From a virus, in the IMG/VR virus record IMGVR_UViG_3300017917_000693, positions 1 to 64,000 of that record: a stretch of DNA of 64,000 nt; one strand, written 5' to 3'. The position numbers and the translations under genes are program-made. The notes below the pieces were generated by a model. It was given only the letters and a program-made list of their open reading frames with translations, had not been told where the DNA came from and searched no databases. This document shows, piece by piece, positions 1 through 7,168 of this stretch (its first letter is position 1; each line of letters begins with the position of its first letter).

Positions 1-5
1 ACGTA

Positions 6-11
6 TATAAT
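6..11 (+). promoter_or_regulatory. Probable -10 box for queD
   Basis: A TATAAT hexamer lies 20 bases before the queD start; its -35 partner would fall outside the window. It is followed by AAAGGTAG at 21-28, the ribosome-binding sequence that also precedes other promoter-headed early genes here (5704, 7169). Only half of the promoter is visible, so the call rests on the -10 match and on that shared leader. Confidence 0.5.
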
Positions 12-31
12 ATCTAAAAGAAAGGTAGATT

Positions 32-637
32 ATGAGTTGGATTATTGATAAAACATTTGAATTTTGTTATGGACATCGTGTTTGGACACAGGAACTTAAT
101 GGTGCGTATGCTGCAGACCTTAAGTGTGCTTGCCGCCACTTACATGGGCATGAAGGTAAACTACAGGTATTTTTAACAGGTAATGGCCTAGATAAAACTG
201 GCATGGTTACAGACTTTAGACACACAGAGTGGCTAAAGAAATGGTTAAATGAATATGTGGATCATCAGTTTATTTTAGATCGCAACGATCCCTTGTATGA
301 TCAAATCATTGGCAAGGATGTACCTATACTGCCTGTAAGTATTCAAAAGGGTGTAAATAGTTTTGAAGTAGTAGGTTGGCAGATTGATGAAAAGTATTAC
401 AGAGACATGCCAGGTGAACGTGTTGAATACTTTGAAGGTTTCTTCTTAGTAGACTTTGTGCCTACTAGTGAGAACTTGAGTCAATGGATTGCTCACTTAG
501 TTGACCTAAAAATGCGAGCACTGAACGTGCGTGTGCATCATGTAGATTGGTGGGAGACTCCTAAGTCACGTAGCACATACTACATGGATTTGAGTACAGA
601 AACTGGTGTGAGTGCGCACGTGTTAGGCGGTGGCTAG
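32..637 (+). CDS. queD: 6-pyruvoyl-tetrahydropterin synthase / QueD-like
   Basis: This 201-residue protein belongs to the pterin synthase fold; QueD makes 6-carboxy-tetrahydropterin from dihydroneopterin triphosphate on the way to preQ0 and queuosine. Zinc-ligand histidines are visible at H15, H38 and H40 (HLHGH), with the likely catalytic cysteine at C34 just before them. MVTDF, DHQF and a late WET motif near residue 176, usual for substrate binding, are also present. It is longer than bacterial QueD (about 120-150 residues), mainly through a middle insertion. The start follows AAAGGTAG by 3 bases. Phage relatives usually accompany folE, queC and queE and can feed 7-deazaguanine DNA or tRNA modification, but none of those partners is in this window, so the end product is unknown. 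Confidence 0.85.
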   Translation: MSWIIDKTFEFCYGHRVWTQELNGAYAADLKCACRHLHGHEGKLQVFLTGNGLDKTGMVTDFRHTEWLKKWLNEYVDHQFILDRNDPLYDQIIGKDVPILPVSIQKGVNSFEVVGWQIDEKYYRDMPGERVEYFEGFFLVDFVPTSENLSQWIAHLVDLKMRALNVRVHHVDWWETPKSRSTYYMDLSTETGVSAHVLGGG

Positions 638-786
638 TGATTAAAAAAGTTAAACGTCTATTGCAGCCTAGCGTAGAAGAAGTAAAACTAGCAGAAAAGA
701 TTAAAGACTTGTATAAGACGCACGATGTAACTATTGTGCGAAATGTTCGCGGCTGGAGTGTGAACGTTAAGAGGAAAGACAAATGA
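637..786 (+). CDS. Small basic protein, 49 aa
   Basis: This GTG-started gene overlaps the last base of the queD stop (TAGTG) and ends in ATGA with the next gene, so it is translationally coupled on both sides. The product is rich in lysine and arginine at both ends with a short predicted helix in the middle (EEVKLAEKIKDLY). AGGCGG lies about 8 bases before the GTG. The function is unknown. The perfect fit between the two neighbours is the main reason to accept it. Confidence 0.6.
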   Translation: MIKKVKRLLQPSVEEVKLAEKIKDLYKTHDVTIVRNVRGWSVNVKRKDK

Positions 787-1148
787 CCTGGGAAGTATTC
801 GTACTACTAGCACTATTTGGCATTAAACACTTTATTGCTGACTTTGTCATGCAGTATGGTTATATGATCCGTGAAAAAGGTATCTACGGTGCAGTAGGAG
901 GCTTACATCATGCAGGTGTGCATGCTAGTCTTACTTTCATTGTTCTAACACCATTTTGTGACACTGCTACTGAATTGTTGTTATTGCCATTATTTGATTT
1001 TATAGTACACTATCACATTGACTGGGCTAAACAGCAACTCAATCGTGGGTTAACTATAAAAGATCATAAATTTTGGTTTTGGTTTGGTTTGGACCAATGC
1101 CTACACTATCTAACTTACGTGGGGATTATATACGTAGCATGTCAATAA
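783..1148 (+). CDS. DUF3307-like membrane protein
   Basis: The 121-residue protein has several hydrophobic segments and the polar residues that mark DUF3307: KHFIADFVMQ at the N-terminus, a central HHAGVHA, HIDWAK after the third segment and LDQCLHYLTY near the C-terminus. It is most likely an inner-membrane protein; the molecular role of the family is not known. It overlaps the preceding small gene by 4 bases and the desaturase by 10, so the three probably form one transcript. Its place before a lipid desaturase hints at a membrane function, but that is only context. Confidence 0.65.
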   Translation: MTWEVFVLLALFGIKHFIADFVMQYGYMIREKGIYGAVGGLHHAGVHASLTFIVLTPFCDTATELLLLPLFDFIVHYHIDWAKQQLNRGLTIKDHKFWFWFGLDQCLHYLTYVGIIYVACQ

Positions 1149-1897
1149 AAAACTTTATTCACGAGTGGAAATTTACATTTTTTAATACTACAATCTACGC
1201 ACTGTTTGTACTGACTTTCTTTTATCTATCAGTACCACAGATGTTAGCGTTAGTAGTCTGGGGGTGGTTGTGTTGTTGTTTAGGCAACGGTGTAATGATG
1301 CACAGATACTATACGCATCAACAGTTTAGTTTAAGTAAACCTGTTGAATATATGTTATTACCTTTTGCTATTATTATTGGTATTGGTAGTCCTATTATGT
1401 ATGCGTTGTTACATCGTCAACACCATAGAGTCTTAGACACCGATGGTGATCCACACAGTCCAGCTAAGTTAGGTATCCTGACTGTGATTACTGGGTTATG
1501 GGAGTTCTTTCCTGCTAGATATTTTAAAACTCTTGGAACTAAAATGCCTAAAGACCTGCTGGTGCAACCCCTGCAGAGATTTGTACACGATAACTACTAC
1601 AGACTTTGGTTAGGCAGTTTAGCTGTGCTATGTTTGTTTAACTGGAAATTATTTGTAGCACTGTACGCCTGGGCCGCAGTTTATCAGAAGCTAGCAGAAC
1701 ACATTGTAGTCAATGGCATGTGCCATCCTAGCAAAGACCGCATACTTGATTGGCCTTCGTTGGGCTTTCTTACTGGTGGTGAGAGCTTACAACACTTTCA
1801 TCATGCCAAACCCAATGAAGTTCAATATACTCGTAAATGGTATGTAGATCCAGTTTATCCAATGATAAAGGTACTTCGAAATGACACTACTAGCTAA
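1139..1897 (+). CDS. Fatty-acid (acyl-CoA type) desaturase
   Basis: This 252-residue membrane di-iron desaturase carries the histidine boxes HRYYTH, HRQHH and a third box in GESLQHFHHAKP. In the third box the position usually held by the first histidine is glutamine (QHFHH instead of HxxHH). Hydrophobic stretches precede box one and lie between boxes two and three, as expected for the fold. I chose the ATG at 1139, which overlaps the DUF3307-like gene by 10 bases; a longer open frame from 1073 lies wholly inside that gene. The enzyme would introduce a double bond into host acyl chains at the membrane. A second, distinct desaturase lies at 10074. At about 250 residues it is shorter than many cellular delta-9 enzymes, which often exceed 300. 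Confidence 0.88.
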   Translation: MSIKNFIHEWKFTFFNTTIYALFVLTFFYLSVPQMLALVVWGWLCCCLGNGVMMHRYYTHQQFSLSKPVEYMLLPFAIIIGIGSPIMYALLHRQHHRVLDTDGDPHSPAKLGILTVITGLWEFFPARYFKTLGTKMPKDLLVQPLQRFVHDNYYRLWLGSLAVLCLFNWKLFVALYAWAAVYQKLAEHIVVNGMCHPSKDRILDWPSLGFLTGGESLQHFHHAKPNEVQYTRKWYVDPVYPMIKVLRNDTTS

Positions 1898-2366
1898 ATC
1901 AATTGTTAAAAATAAATGTTGGATTGTTGAACAAGATGGCAGTAAAGTTGCCAGTATCTTGTCTACACCCGAAGGTGTTACTTTGGTCCACCGAGGGCGC
2001 CGAGAAAAATTCAGCAGTTTAAAATTGCTCAGTGAACGTTATAACATTACTGTGGACAAAGCGAAGCCGCAGAAGATAATAACAGAAAGCAATGATGTCT
2101 ATGGTTATCCTTGTGAACATCGTGCTCATAATGTTCTATGGGATGTAAAGCATAAACTGCCAATCTTTACTAAAGGTAATAAAAGTAAAAGTTTTTTCTG
2201 CGCCGGTTACTATATTGTTAAATTTAATAACGGCTGGGTCAAGGCCTACTGCCCTAAATTAATCACCCTAAATCGTTACCCTTATAACGGTCCTTATAAG
2301 ACCAAAGAAGAAATGCAGGAAAACCTAAGAATTGCCAATCGGAGACACCAATGGAAAGACAATTAA
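1881..2366 (+). CDS. Conserved phage hypothetical, 161 aa
   Basis: Function not recognised. The protein has an N-terminal part rich in beta-type residues and a C-terminal part with several cysteines and aromatics (YGYPCEH, FFCAGYY, AYCPKLITL). That pattern recalls a hypothetical seen in T4-like cyanophages. The three cysteines are not spaced like a standard zinc finger. Translation starts at ATG 1881 after AAAGG, 17 bases inside the desaturase gene, and ends overlapping the next gene, so it is part of the same coupled string. Confidence 0.7.
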   Translation: MTLLAKSIVKNKCWIVEQDGSKVASILSTPEGVTLVHRGRREKFSSLKLLSERYNITVDKAKPQKIITESNDVYGYPCEHRAHNVLWDVKHKLPIFTKGNKSKSFFCAGYYIVKFNNGWVKAYCPKLITLNRYPYNGPYKTKEEMQENLRIANRRHQWKDN

Positions 2367-2575
2367 GTCTGCATCTAAAAGCATTCAACAATAAAGTTAA
2401 AGTAATGAATCAATCTAATGCTCGCGATCTTACATTAACTAAAGTTGAAGCACAGAACCTGCAGTCTGATATATTTGATTTATTATCATTAATAGCCGAA
2501 TTATCTGCCGAAAAAGAAGAAAAACCAGCTGATGTCGGAGTCATTAATGTGGGCATGGACGGAGGCGGCTTCTAA
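2351..2575 (+). CDS. Small acidic helical hypothetical, 74 aa
   Basis: No function recognised. The protein is predicted mostly helical (LTKVEAQNLQSDIFDLLSLI) with a glycine-rich tail. A GGAG ribosome site at 2341-2344 precedes the ATG, which lies 16 bases inside the previous gene. It closes the first plus-strand group: a perfect 18-bp palindrome and a late-type promoter motif follow at once. Short helical proteins of this kind are common between structural and regulatory genes in marine T4-like phages. Confidence 0.65.
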   Translation: MERQLSLHLKAFNNKVKVMNQSNARDLTLTKVEAQNLQSDIFDLLSLIAELSAEKEEKPADVGVINVGMDGGGF

Positions 2576-2592
2576 TTATCTACGTAGATAAT
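2575..2592. repeat. Perfect 18-bp palindrome
   Basis: ATTATCTACGTAGATAAT is its own reverse complement and begins at the last base of the preceding stop codon. It has no following T-run, so it is a poor intrinsic terminator. It sits 3 bases before a CATAAATA motif and could be an operator or a protein-binding site. Its role is unknown. Confidence 0.6.
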
Positions 2593-2595
2593 AGG

Positions 2596-2603
2596 CATAA
2601 ATA
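2596..2603 (+). promoter_or_regulatory. Candidate T4-type late promoter
   Basis: CATAAATA differs at one position from the T4 late consensus TATAAATA. Its end is 8 bases from the ATG at 2612, and no ribosome-binding site lies between, so a transcript starting here would have almost no leader. Confidence 0.45.
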
Positions 2604-2611
2604 ATATTACT

Positions 2612-2899
2612 ATGAGTAGACCTAAACCAACCGTGCTCTTAGAGCACGTTAATAAAACAACTTACAAAAGTGACCAGATTCTGAATTCAGAAGGTATCTG
2701 GGCGGTTTTCTACGATAACCAACCCATTAACCTAAAAACACAGAATATTTTAGTTGCTTACCCCGGACCTAAATACAAAAAGGTAAGTTTCAGTAACCCA
2801 GGGCACGCTATTAATCTTGCTAAGAAACTTAATAGTTTATTTAAAACTGATAAGTTTAGTGTAGTATTGCTCAAGCAGGGCGACCAAATTTATCCATAA
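2612..2899 (+). CDS. Conserved T4-like phage hypothetical, 95 aa
   Basis: Not assigned a function. The sequence (QILNSEGIWAVFYDNQPINL, then GPKYKKVSFSN and GHAINLAKKLN) resembles a small protein I associate with many T4-like cyanophage genomes. A strongly basic GPKYKK patch is followed by a helix that could bind nucleic acid or a partner. There is no ribosome-binding site before the ATG; a late-type promoter motif ends 8 bases upstream, which suggests a near-leaderless message. It is coupled to the next gene through TAATG. Confidence 0.7.
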   Translation: MSRPKPTVLLEHVNKTTYKSDQILNSEGIWAVFYDNQPINLKTQNILVAYPGPKYKKVSFSNPGHAINLAKKLNSLFKTDKFSVVLLKQGDQIYP

Positions 2900-3288
2900 T
2901 GGTACGCGACGCCAACAGTCCGCAAACAGTCTGGCAGTTAAAATTTCAGGAATATCCCCTTAACCCTTTTACAAATGAAAAGGCTGCCTTACGTTACCAA
3001 CGTATGGACATTCCCGAATTCTGGTGGTACAATCCTGTTAATCCTGACAGTCTAAGATTGACACGTCCGGCATTTAATGTCTTAGAAAAAGCTCGTGTTC
3101 AAAAATGGCAATTTAAAGTAAGTCGTGCTTTTTTACCTAAAACCTATTTACAGTTAGAAAAATATTTTACGGCACCGTATTACATACATGGTCAGCAGAC
3201 CATTTATGTCTACGGGGAGACTGAAGCGATCATGTTGGGATTACACGGAAGTAATTTACAGCAATATCTTGATAATCTAAGTCTTTGA
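2899..3288 (+). CDS. Conserved T4-like phage hypothetical, 129 aa
   Basis: Function unknown. The N-terminal half is rich in tryptophan and proline (EFWWYNPVNPDSLRLTRPAF); the C-terminal half has a PYYI segment, TEAIMLGLHGSNL and a YLDNL end, which recall a protein family I associate with marine myoviruses. The start shares TAATG with the previous gene, so the two are translated together. Its 3' end overlaps the convergent radical SAM gene by 12 bases, with no terminator hairpin seen between them. Confidence 0.7.
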   Translation: MVRDANSPQTVWQLKFQEYPLNPFTNEKAALRYQRMDIPEFWWYNPVNPDSLRLTRPAFNVLEKARVQKWQFKVSRAFLPKTYLQLEKYFTAPYYIHGQQTIYVYGETEAIMLGLHGSNLQQYLDNLSL

Positions 3289-5196
3289 CCACTGACCTGA
3301 CCCAGTGTACTCGTATTCAAAACTATAGTCGGGCCACTCATGTTTACCCCAATTACGATCGCGATCCTGATGATGTTGATAGCGATAACTAAAATCTGCA
3401 GCCCACTGACCATTAGCATCAATTGAAAACTTATGTTTAGCAGTATAGTCACCAGAAATTCTATGTCCCAATTCGCGTTCATCTTCTTCAGGATCAAATC
3501 GAACTTCGAAATCATAAGCACCAAATGCTAACCACATTACACGCAGTAATGGCCATATTTCATTAACTAACCCATCGGCTAATGGGTTTATGCCCGGCTT
3601 TATAATATCGTAGTCAAACTTTTCATAGGGTATCTGATAACCAATGGCCGCTGGGTTATAATTTAACTGATACATAGCAGCTATGCCTGGGCGGTCTGAC
3701 CCATAGACAGTTTGTCTAGTATTAAGATGTTGTAAAAGTATTAGGAAACTTTTTTGTCTAATTAATCTATGAAACTTGGTATTTTCTAACTCTGTTGTGG
3801 TCCAGGCACCTTGAAAATTATATTTGTGGATATTGAATTTTTCTTGGTTATTGGTTATTTCGCTGTCCGGACTTAACATCATTGTAACGCCAGGGCTAAC
3901 GTTGAACAGCCAATGACGTATGCGCCATAGCAAAGTTAAGGTATCAGCAATACCTTGACGATCTTCACTGGGGAATCCAATGATCCAATTACTGCTGTTA
4001 AGTATGCCACAGGCATGACCATGTTTTAAATTTTCCTCTATGTCTGCTACCTTAACACCTTTTTTCATGTCATCTAACACACGTTGACTACCACTTTCTA
4101 TACCGTAGTTTAATTGATGACATCCGCTGGCTTTTAAATCTTGGAAATACTCTAGATCCATACGACCATCGCAACGTGAGTATCCTTGCCAGCCTATTTT
4201 TAGTCCACGTTCGACTACGCCTAAAGCAAAGGCACGCAGTTCTTTAAGATTTCCGTTGACTAAACTATCAATAAACCAAACAAAATCAATTCCGTGCGTA
4301 CGATATTGGTACTCAATTTCATCTAAGATTGTGCCAGCACGTCTACCGCGATATTTCCAAAAATGTACCTCAGTACAGAATACACATTTGGCTACACATC
4401 CTCTGCTGATTTCACTGCTAATGCCATTGGGCATTTCATATTCATTTAAATCGTAGTGATGATAGTCAGGAAAAGGTAAACTATCAAGATCCAAACGTGT
4501 TTTGGCCGCGTATAAATCACGCTCGGGTATACGTTCGCCACGTTCACAGTGATCTAATATGTTTAGCAGTATCTGTTCGCCTTCACCCTTGACCACATGA
4601 TCATACAAGTTTTCTGTACCCGGTTTAGGTGCTATGGCCTGCGGACCGCCAGCAATAATTAGACTGTTGGGCAATAAAGTTCTCAAACGCTCGGCCATCC
4701 AATTACTAGGTTTTTCGTTAGTATAGTATAAACTGAATCCAACTACATCAGGTTGGCTCGCAACAATACGTTCAATAAATTCCTGCATTATTGGTTCAAG
4801 ATACTGATGTATTTCTTTTTCGTATCTATCGCTCTCCCACATCCACTCTCTGCTAGGATCCCAATAATCTATAGGTGCAGACTTGGTCATGCGGCGCCAC
4901 GCTCGTACATTTATGTCATACACTGCGGTATCGTAACCCGCGGCACGAGTCACTCCTGACAGCCTGCTGAGATTATATGGAGGAAAGAATATGCCCCACT
5001 CGGGCAATATAATTAAGGCCAGTTTGGTTTTGCGTGTAATCTGTTCTAGCTCAATAGGAGTCAAACCATGCTGAGGTTTAGGTCTAGCATAGGACATCAT
5101 TGAACGCACCATAGCCCAGTCTTTGCTATGGGGATCGTTGCTGGGTATAGATTCTAACTTGGTTTCCTGTACAGGATGTATTTTGATCACAGTCAT
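3277..5196 (-). CDS. B12-binding-type radical SAM protein
   Basis: This 639-residue protein has an N-terminal Rossmann-like domain of the cobalamin-binding type (residues about 50-220: FPPYNLSRLSGVTRAAGYDT, then DVVGFSLYYT and IIAGGPQA). A radical SAM core follows from about residue 260, with the cluster motif CVAKCVFC and WKYRGRRAG after it. The long C-terminal part has no assignment and ends in acidic and histidine-rich segments. Family members carry out methylations or ring changes on unactivated carbons; no substrate can be inferred here. It is alone on the minus strand between two plus-strand groups. No ribosome site is seen; CGTAAATA lies just before the ATG. Its layout differs from the six radical SAM genes at 24-32 kb. 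Confidence 0.82.
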   Translation of the reverse strand: MTVIKIHPVQETKLESIPSNDPHSKDWAMVRSMMSYARPKPQHGLTPIELEQITRKTKLALIILPEWGIFFPPYNLSRLSGVTRAAGYDTAVYDINVRAWRRMTKSAPIDYWDPSREWMWESDRYEKEIHQYLEPIMQEFIERIVASQPDVVGFSLYYTNEKPSNWMAERLRTLLPNSLIIAGGPQAIAPKPGTENLYDHVVKGEGEQILLNILDHCERGERIPERDLYAAKTRLDLDSLPFPDYHHYDLNEYEMPNGISSEISRGCVAKCVFCTEVHFWKYRGRRAGTILDEIEYQYRTHGIDFVWFIDSLVNGNLKELRAFALGVVERGLKIGWQGYSRCDGRMDLEYFQDLKASGCHQLNYGIESGSQRVLDDMKKGVKVADIEENLKHGHACGILNSSNWIIGFPSEDRQGIADTLTLLWRIRHWLFNVSPGVTMMLSPDSEITNNQEKFNIHKYNFQGAWTTTELENTKFHRLIRQKSFLILLQHLNTRQTVYGSDRPGIAAMYQLNYNPAAIGYQIPYEKFDYDIIKPGINPLADGLVNEIWPLLRVMWLAFGAYDFEVRFDPEEDERELGHRISGDYTAKHKFSIDANGQWAADFSYRYQHHQDRDRNWGKHEWPDYSFEYEYTGSGQWSKT

Positions 5197-5202
5197 TTGT
5201 AA

Positions 5203-5210
5203 TATTTACG
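5203..5210 (-). promoter_or_regulatory. Weak late-type promoter motif
   Basis: On the minus strand the bases read CGTAAATA, two mismatches from TATAAATA, ending 6 bases before the start codon of the B12-type radical SAM gene. There is no ribosome-binding site between. The match is weak and stands mainly because the same arrangement occurs at 2612 and 59751. Confidence 0.3.
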
Positions 5211-5241
5211 CAAAACGCAGTCTGTAGACAAATTATTCTGG

Positions 5242-5270
5242 TTGACTTTTTGGTAAAATTCGTGTATAAT
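5242..5270 (+). promoter_or_regulatory. Sigma-70-type promoter for SWIM gene
   Basis: TTGACT at 5242-5247 and TATAAT at 5265-5270 are separated by exactly 17 bases. Transcription would start near 5277, leaving a leader of about 20 bases that contains AGAAAGG before the ATG at 5299. It belongs to a set of near-identical promoters in this window. Confidence 0.85.
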
Positions 5271-5298
5271 GGGCACGTAAACTATTAGAAAGGTTCAC

Positions 5299-5649
5299 AT
5301 GGAAGCACTGCGTGAAGTTACTATTTGGGACGTAGATTATCGTCAACCTAATCACATTTATCTGTTTGATGGTAGCAAGGTAATAGCCTACATCAAATGG
5401 GGTGAAGGCGATCCTGTCTATTTTGATCGTCCTGGCAAGTTAGACAAGCGTGGTCGCAAGTTTGTCCCAGCTGATATCGCGCTGTTTGGTCAAGTTGAAC
5501 CAGAAGAATCCAAACTAATTGAATTTACTGGCAGCTCTGGCGGTACTTATTACGTAGATCCCAATGCCGGTACCTGTACCTGTCCAGGTTTTACGTTCCG
5601 TGGTCGTTGTAAGCACATTGAAAAAGTACTTGACAAACTGGCAGTTTGA
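5299..5649 (+). CDS. SWIM zinc-finger protein
   Basis: The 116-residue protein ends in a SWIM-type zinc finger: C93 and C95 (CTC), then C104 and H106 (CKH), the CxC...CxH pattern of the family. SWIM fingers bind DNA or proteins. The first 80 residues are beta-rich with a basic KLDKRGRKF segment and are not recognised. The gene has its own consensus promoter and lies directly before the MoxR ATPase gene, whose promoter overlaps its last codons. A role as a small early regulator or as an adaptor for the ATPase/VWA pair is possible, but nothing in the sequence proves it. Confidence 0.8.
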   Translation: MEALREVTIWDVDYRQPNHIYLFDGSKVIAYIKWGEGDPVYFDRPGKLDKRGRKFVPADIALFGQVEPEESKLIEFTGSSGGTYYVDPNAGTCTCPGFTFRGRCKHIEKVLDKLAV

Positions 5650-5658
5650 TAGTATACT
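5630..5658 (+). promoter_or_regulatory. Sigma-70-type promoter for MoxR gene
   Basis: TTGACA at 5630-5635 and TATACT at 5653-5658 have a 17-base spacer. The promoter overlaps the end of the SWIM gene. The leader carries AAAGGTAG at 5691-5698, 5 bases before the ATG at 5704. Confidence 0.85.
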
Positions 5659-5703
5659 GTAGGTTGGTAAGTTAGTTAATTAATTGAACGAAAGGTAGAG
5701 ATT

Positions 5704-6795
5704 ATGGCAGTTACAGAAAATCGTACAGTGACCTCTGAAGAAGCACGTTTGGCACTGATCCAGTGTTTTAACAAACAACGTCCGGTATTCTTGTGGGGTC
5801 CTCCAGGTATTGGTAAGAGTGAGCTTGTAGAAAGTATCACTAAAGAAATGGGCGGGTACATGATTGACCTGCGCTTGGGACAAATGGACCCGACAGACAT
5901 TCGTGGTATTCCGTTTTACAACAAAGACAACGGCTTGATGGATTGGGCTCCTCCAATTGACCTGCCCAGTGAAGAACTTGCAGCACAGTACCCTGTAGTT
6001 GTTCTATTCTTTGACGAAATGAATAGTTCGGCCCCTAGCGTACAGGCTGCGGCATACCAACTTATCCTTAACCGTCGTGTAGGCAAATACAAGTTGCCTG
6101 ACAATGTTGTAATGGTTGCAGCAGGTAATCGCGAAGGTGACAAGGGTGTTACATTTAAGATGCCCAGTCCGTTGGCTAATCGTTTTGTACACTTGGAAAT
6201 GCGTCCGGACTATGATGCTTGGTTGAGTTGGGCCGCCGATAATAACATCCACAAAGACGTGGTAGGTTATATTTCTTTTGCTAAACAAGACTTGTTTGAC
6301 TTTGATCCTAAGAGCTCAAGTCGTGCGTTTGCTACACCTCGTGCGTGGACTTTTGTTAGTCAACTGCTAGAAGGTGGCGATTTGCCTACTAACATCGAAA
6401 CTGACTTGGTAGCAGGTACAGTAGGTGAAGGTACAGCAGTTAAGTTTATGGCACACCGTAAGGTTGCTGGACAGATGCCTAACCCACGTGATGTGCTTGA
6501 AGGAAAAGTTAAAGAATTGAAAGTTAAAGAAATTTCAGCTATGTATTCTCTAACTATTAGTATGTGCTACGAGCTGAAAGACCTGAAGGCTAAAGAAGCA
6601 GATACTACTAAGTGGCACGAATACGCTGATAACTTCTTTAAGTTTATGATGGATAACTTTACAACAGAAGTAACAGTTATGGGTGCTCGTGTAGCGTTGA
6701 CAACTTACAACTTACCTTTCGTTCCTAATAAGTTGAAGACGTTTGACGAGTTCCATAAACGCTTCGGCAAGTACATTGTACAGGCTGTAGCATAG
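5704..6795 (+). CDS. MoxR-type AAA+ ATPase
   Basis: This 363-residue AAA+ ATPase has Walker A GPPGIGKS at residues 32-39, Walker B in VVVLFFDEMNSS near residues 97-108, sensor-1 in MVAAGNREGD and an arginine-finger-like ANRFVHLEM. MoxR ATPases act as chaperones that remodel or activate partner proteins, typically with a VWA-domain protein made from a nearby gene. Here the partner is probably the metallopeptidase-like/VWA gene at 7169. A strong promoter and AAAGGTAG precede the start, and an intrinsic terminator follows the stop, so it is mainly a single-gene transcript. Similar pairs occur in other phages; the target protein is not known. Confidence 0.88.
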   Translation: MAVTENRTVTSEEARLALIQCFNKQRPVFLWGPPGIGKSELVESITKEMGGYMIDLRLGQMDPTDIRGIPFYNKDNGLMDWAPPIDLPSEELAAQYPVVVLFFDEMNSSAPSVQAAAYQLILNRRVGKYKLPDNVVMVAAGNREGDKGVTFKMPSPLANRFVHLEMRPDYDAWLSWAADNNIHKDVVGYISFAKQDLFDFDPKSSSRAFATPRAWTFVSQLLEGGDLPTNIETDLVAGTVGEGTAVKFMAHRKVAGQMPNPRDVLEGKVKELKVKEISAMYSLTISMCYELKDLKAKEADTTKWHEYADNFFKFMMDNFTTEVTVMGARVALTTYNLPFVPNKLKTFDEFHKRFGKYIVQAVA

Positions 6796-6801
6796 TAGAG
6801 G

Positions 6802-6826
6802 AAAAGCCCCGCAAGGGGCTTTTTAT
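6802..6826 (+). terminator. Intrinsic terminator after MoxR gene
   Basis: AAAAGCCCC and GGGGCTTTT pair around a GCAA tetraloop and run into a T-rich tail. It stands 7 bases after the MoxR stop codon. It is the strongest GC-stem terminator I saw in the window. Confidence 0.92.
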
Positions 6827-6831
6827 ATTGT

Positions 6832-7116
6832 ATGGGAATGAACAGAGTAGTAAAATACAAAATACAAAAGATGGACCGTCGCTACAGCGGATACAAGTTA
6901 TTCTCGCATCGTATCAAAGTCTATTGGAACGAGGATTTTCTAAAGATACGTCATTGGATATATGAAAACTTTGGACCAGGATGTGAGTTGGAATTGTTTG
7001 AAATAAATCAGCACTTAGGACTTGGTTACACTTGGGCGTGGCAAACCAATGATTACCGCAGAGAACTGTACTTAAACGAGGAACAGTTAAGTGCTTTTAT
7101 CATGTACAACACTTGA
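6832..7116 (+). CDS. Small hypothetical with WIYEN motif, 94 aa
   Basis: Function unknown. The protein has a basic N-terminal third (KYKIQKMDRRYSGYKLFSHR) and an acidic, aromatic C-terminal part. A WIYEN motif followed by an acidic beta-type stretch is also found in the gene at 12226, so the two may belong to one family of small phage proteins. The start is uncertain: ATG 6832 and ATG 6838 are both possible. The only ribosome-like AGGGG lies inside the terminator hairpin just upstream, so expression may depend on read-through. The next promoter overlaps its stop codon. Confidence 0.6.
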   Translation: MGMNRVVKYKIQKMDRRYSGYKLFSHRIKVYWNEDFLKIRHWIYENFGPGCELELFEINQHLGLGYTWAWQTNDYRRELYLNEEQLSAFIMYNT

Positions 7117-7141
7117 CAAAACTGCCAAAAGATAGTATAAT
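7113..7141 (+). promoter_or_regulatory. Sigma-70-type promoter for VWA gene
   Basis: TTGACA at 7113-7118 and TATAAT at 7136-7141, both perfect matches, are separated by 17 bases. The leader holds AAAGGTAG at 7158-7165, 3 bases before ATG 7169. Confidence 0.9.
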
Positions 7142-7168
7142 TACACTATTAAATGAGAAAGGTAGACA

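Noticed and set aside
1073-1138. Extension of the first desaturase upstream to 1073
   Set aside because: The extra 22 residues lie wholly within the DUF3307-like gene in another frame and have no ribosome-binding site; the desaturase homology begins after ATG 1139.
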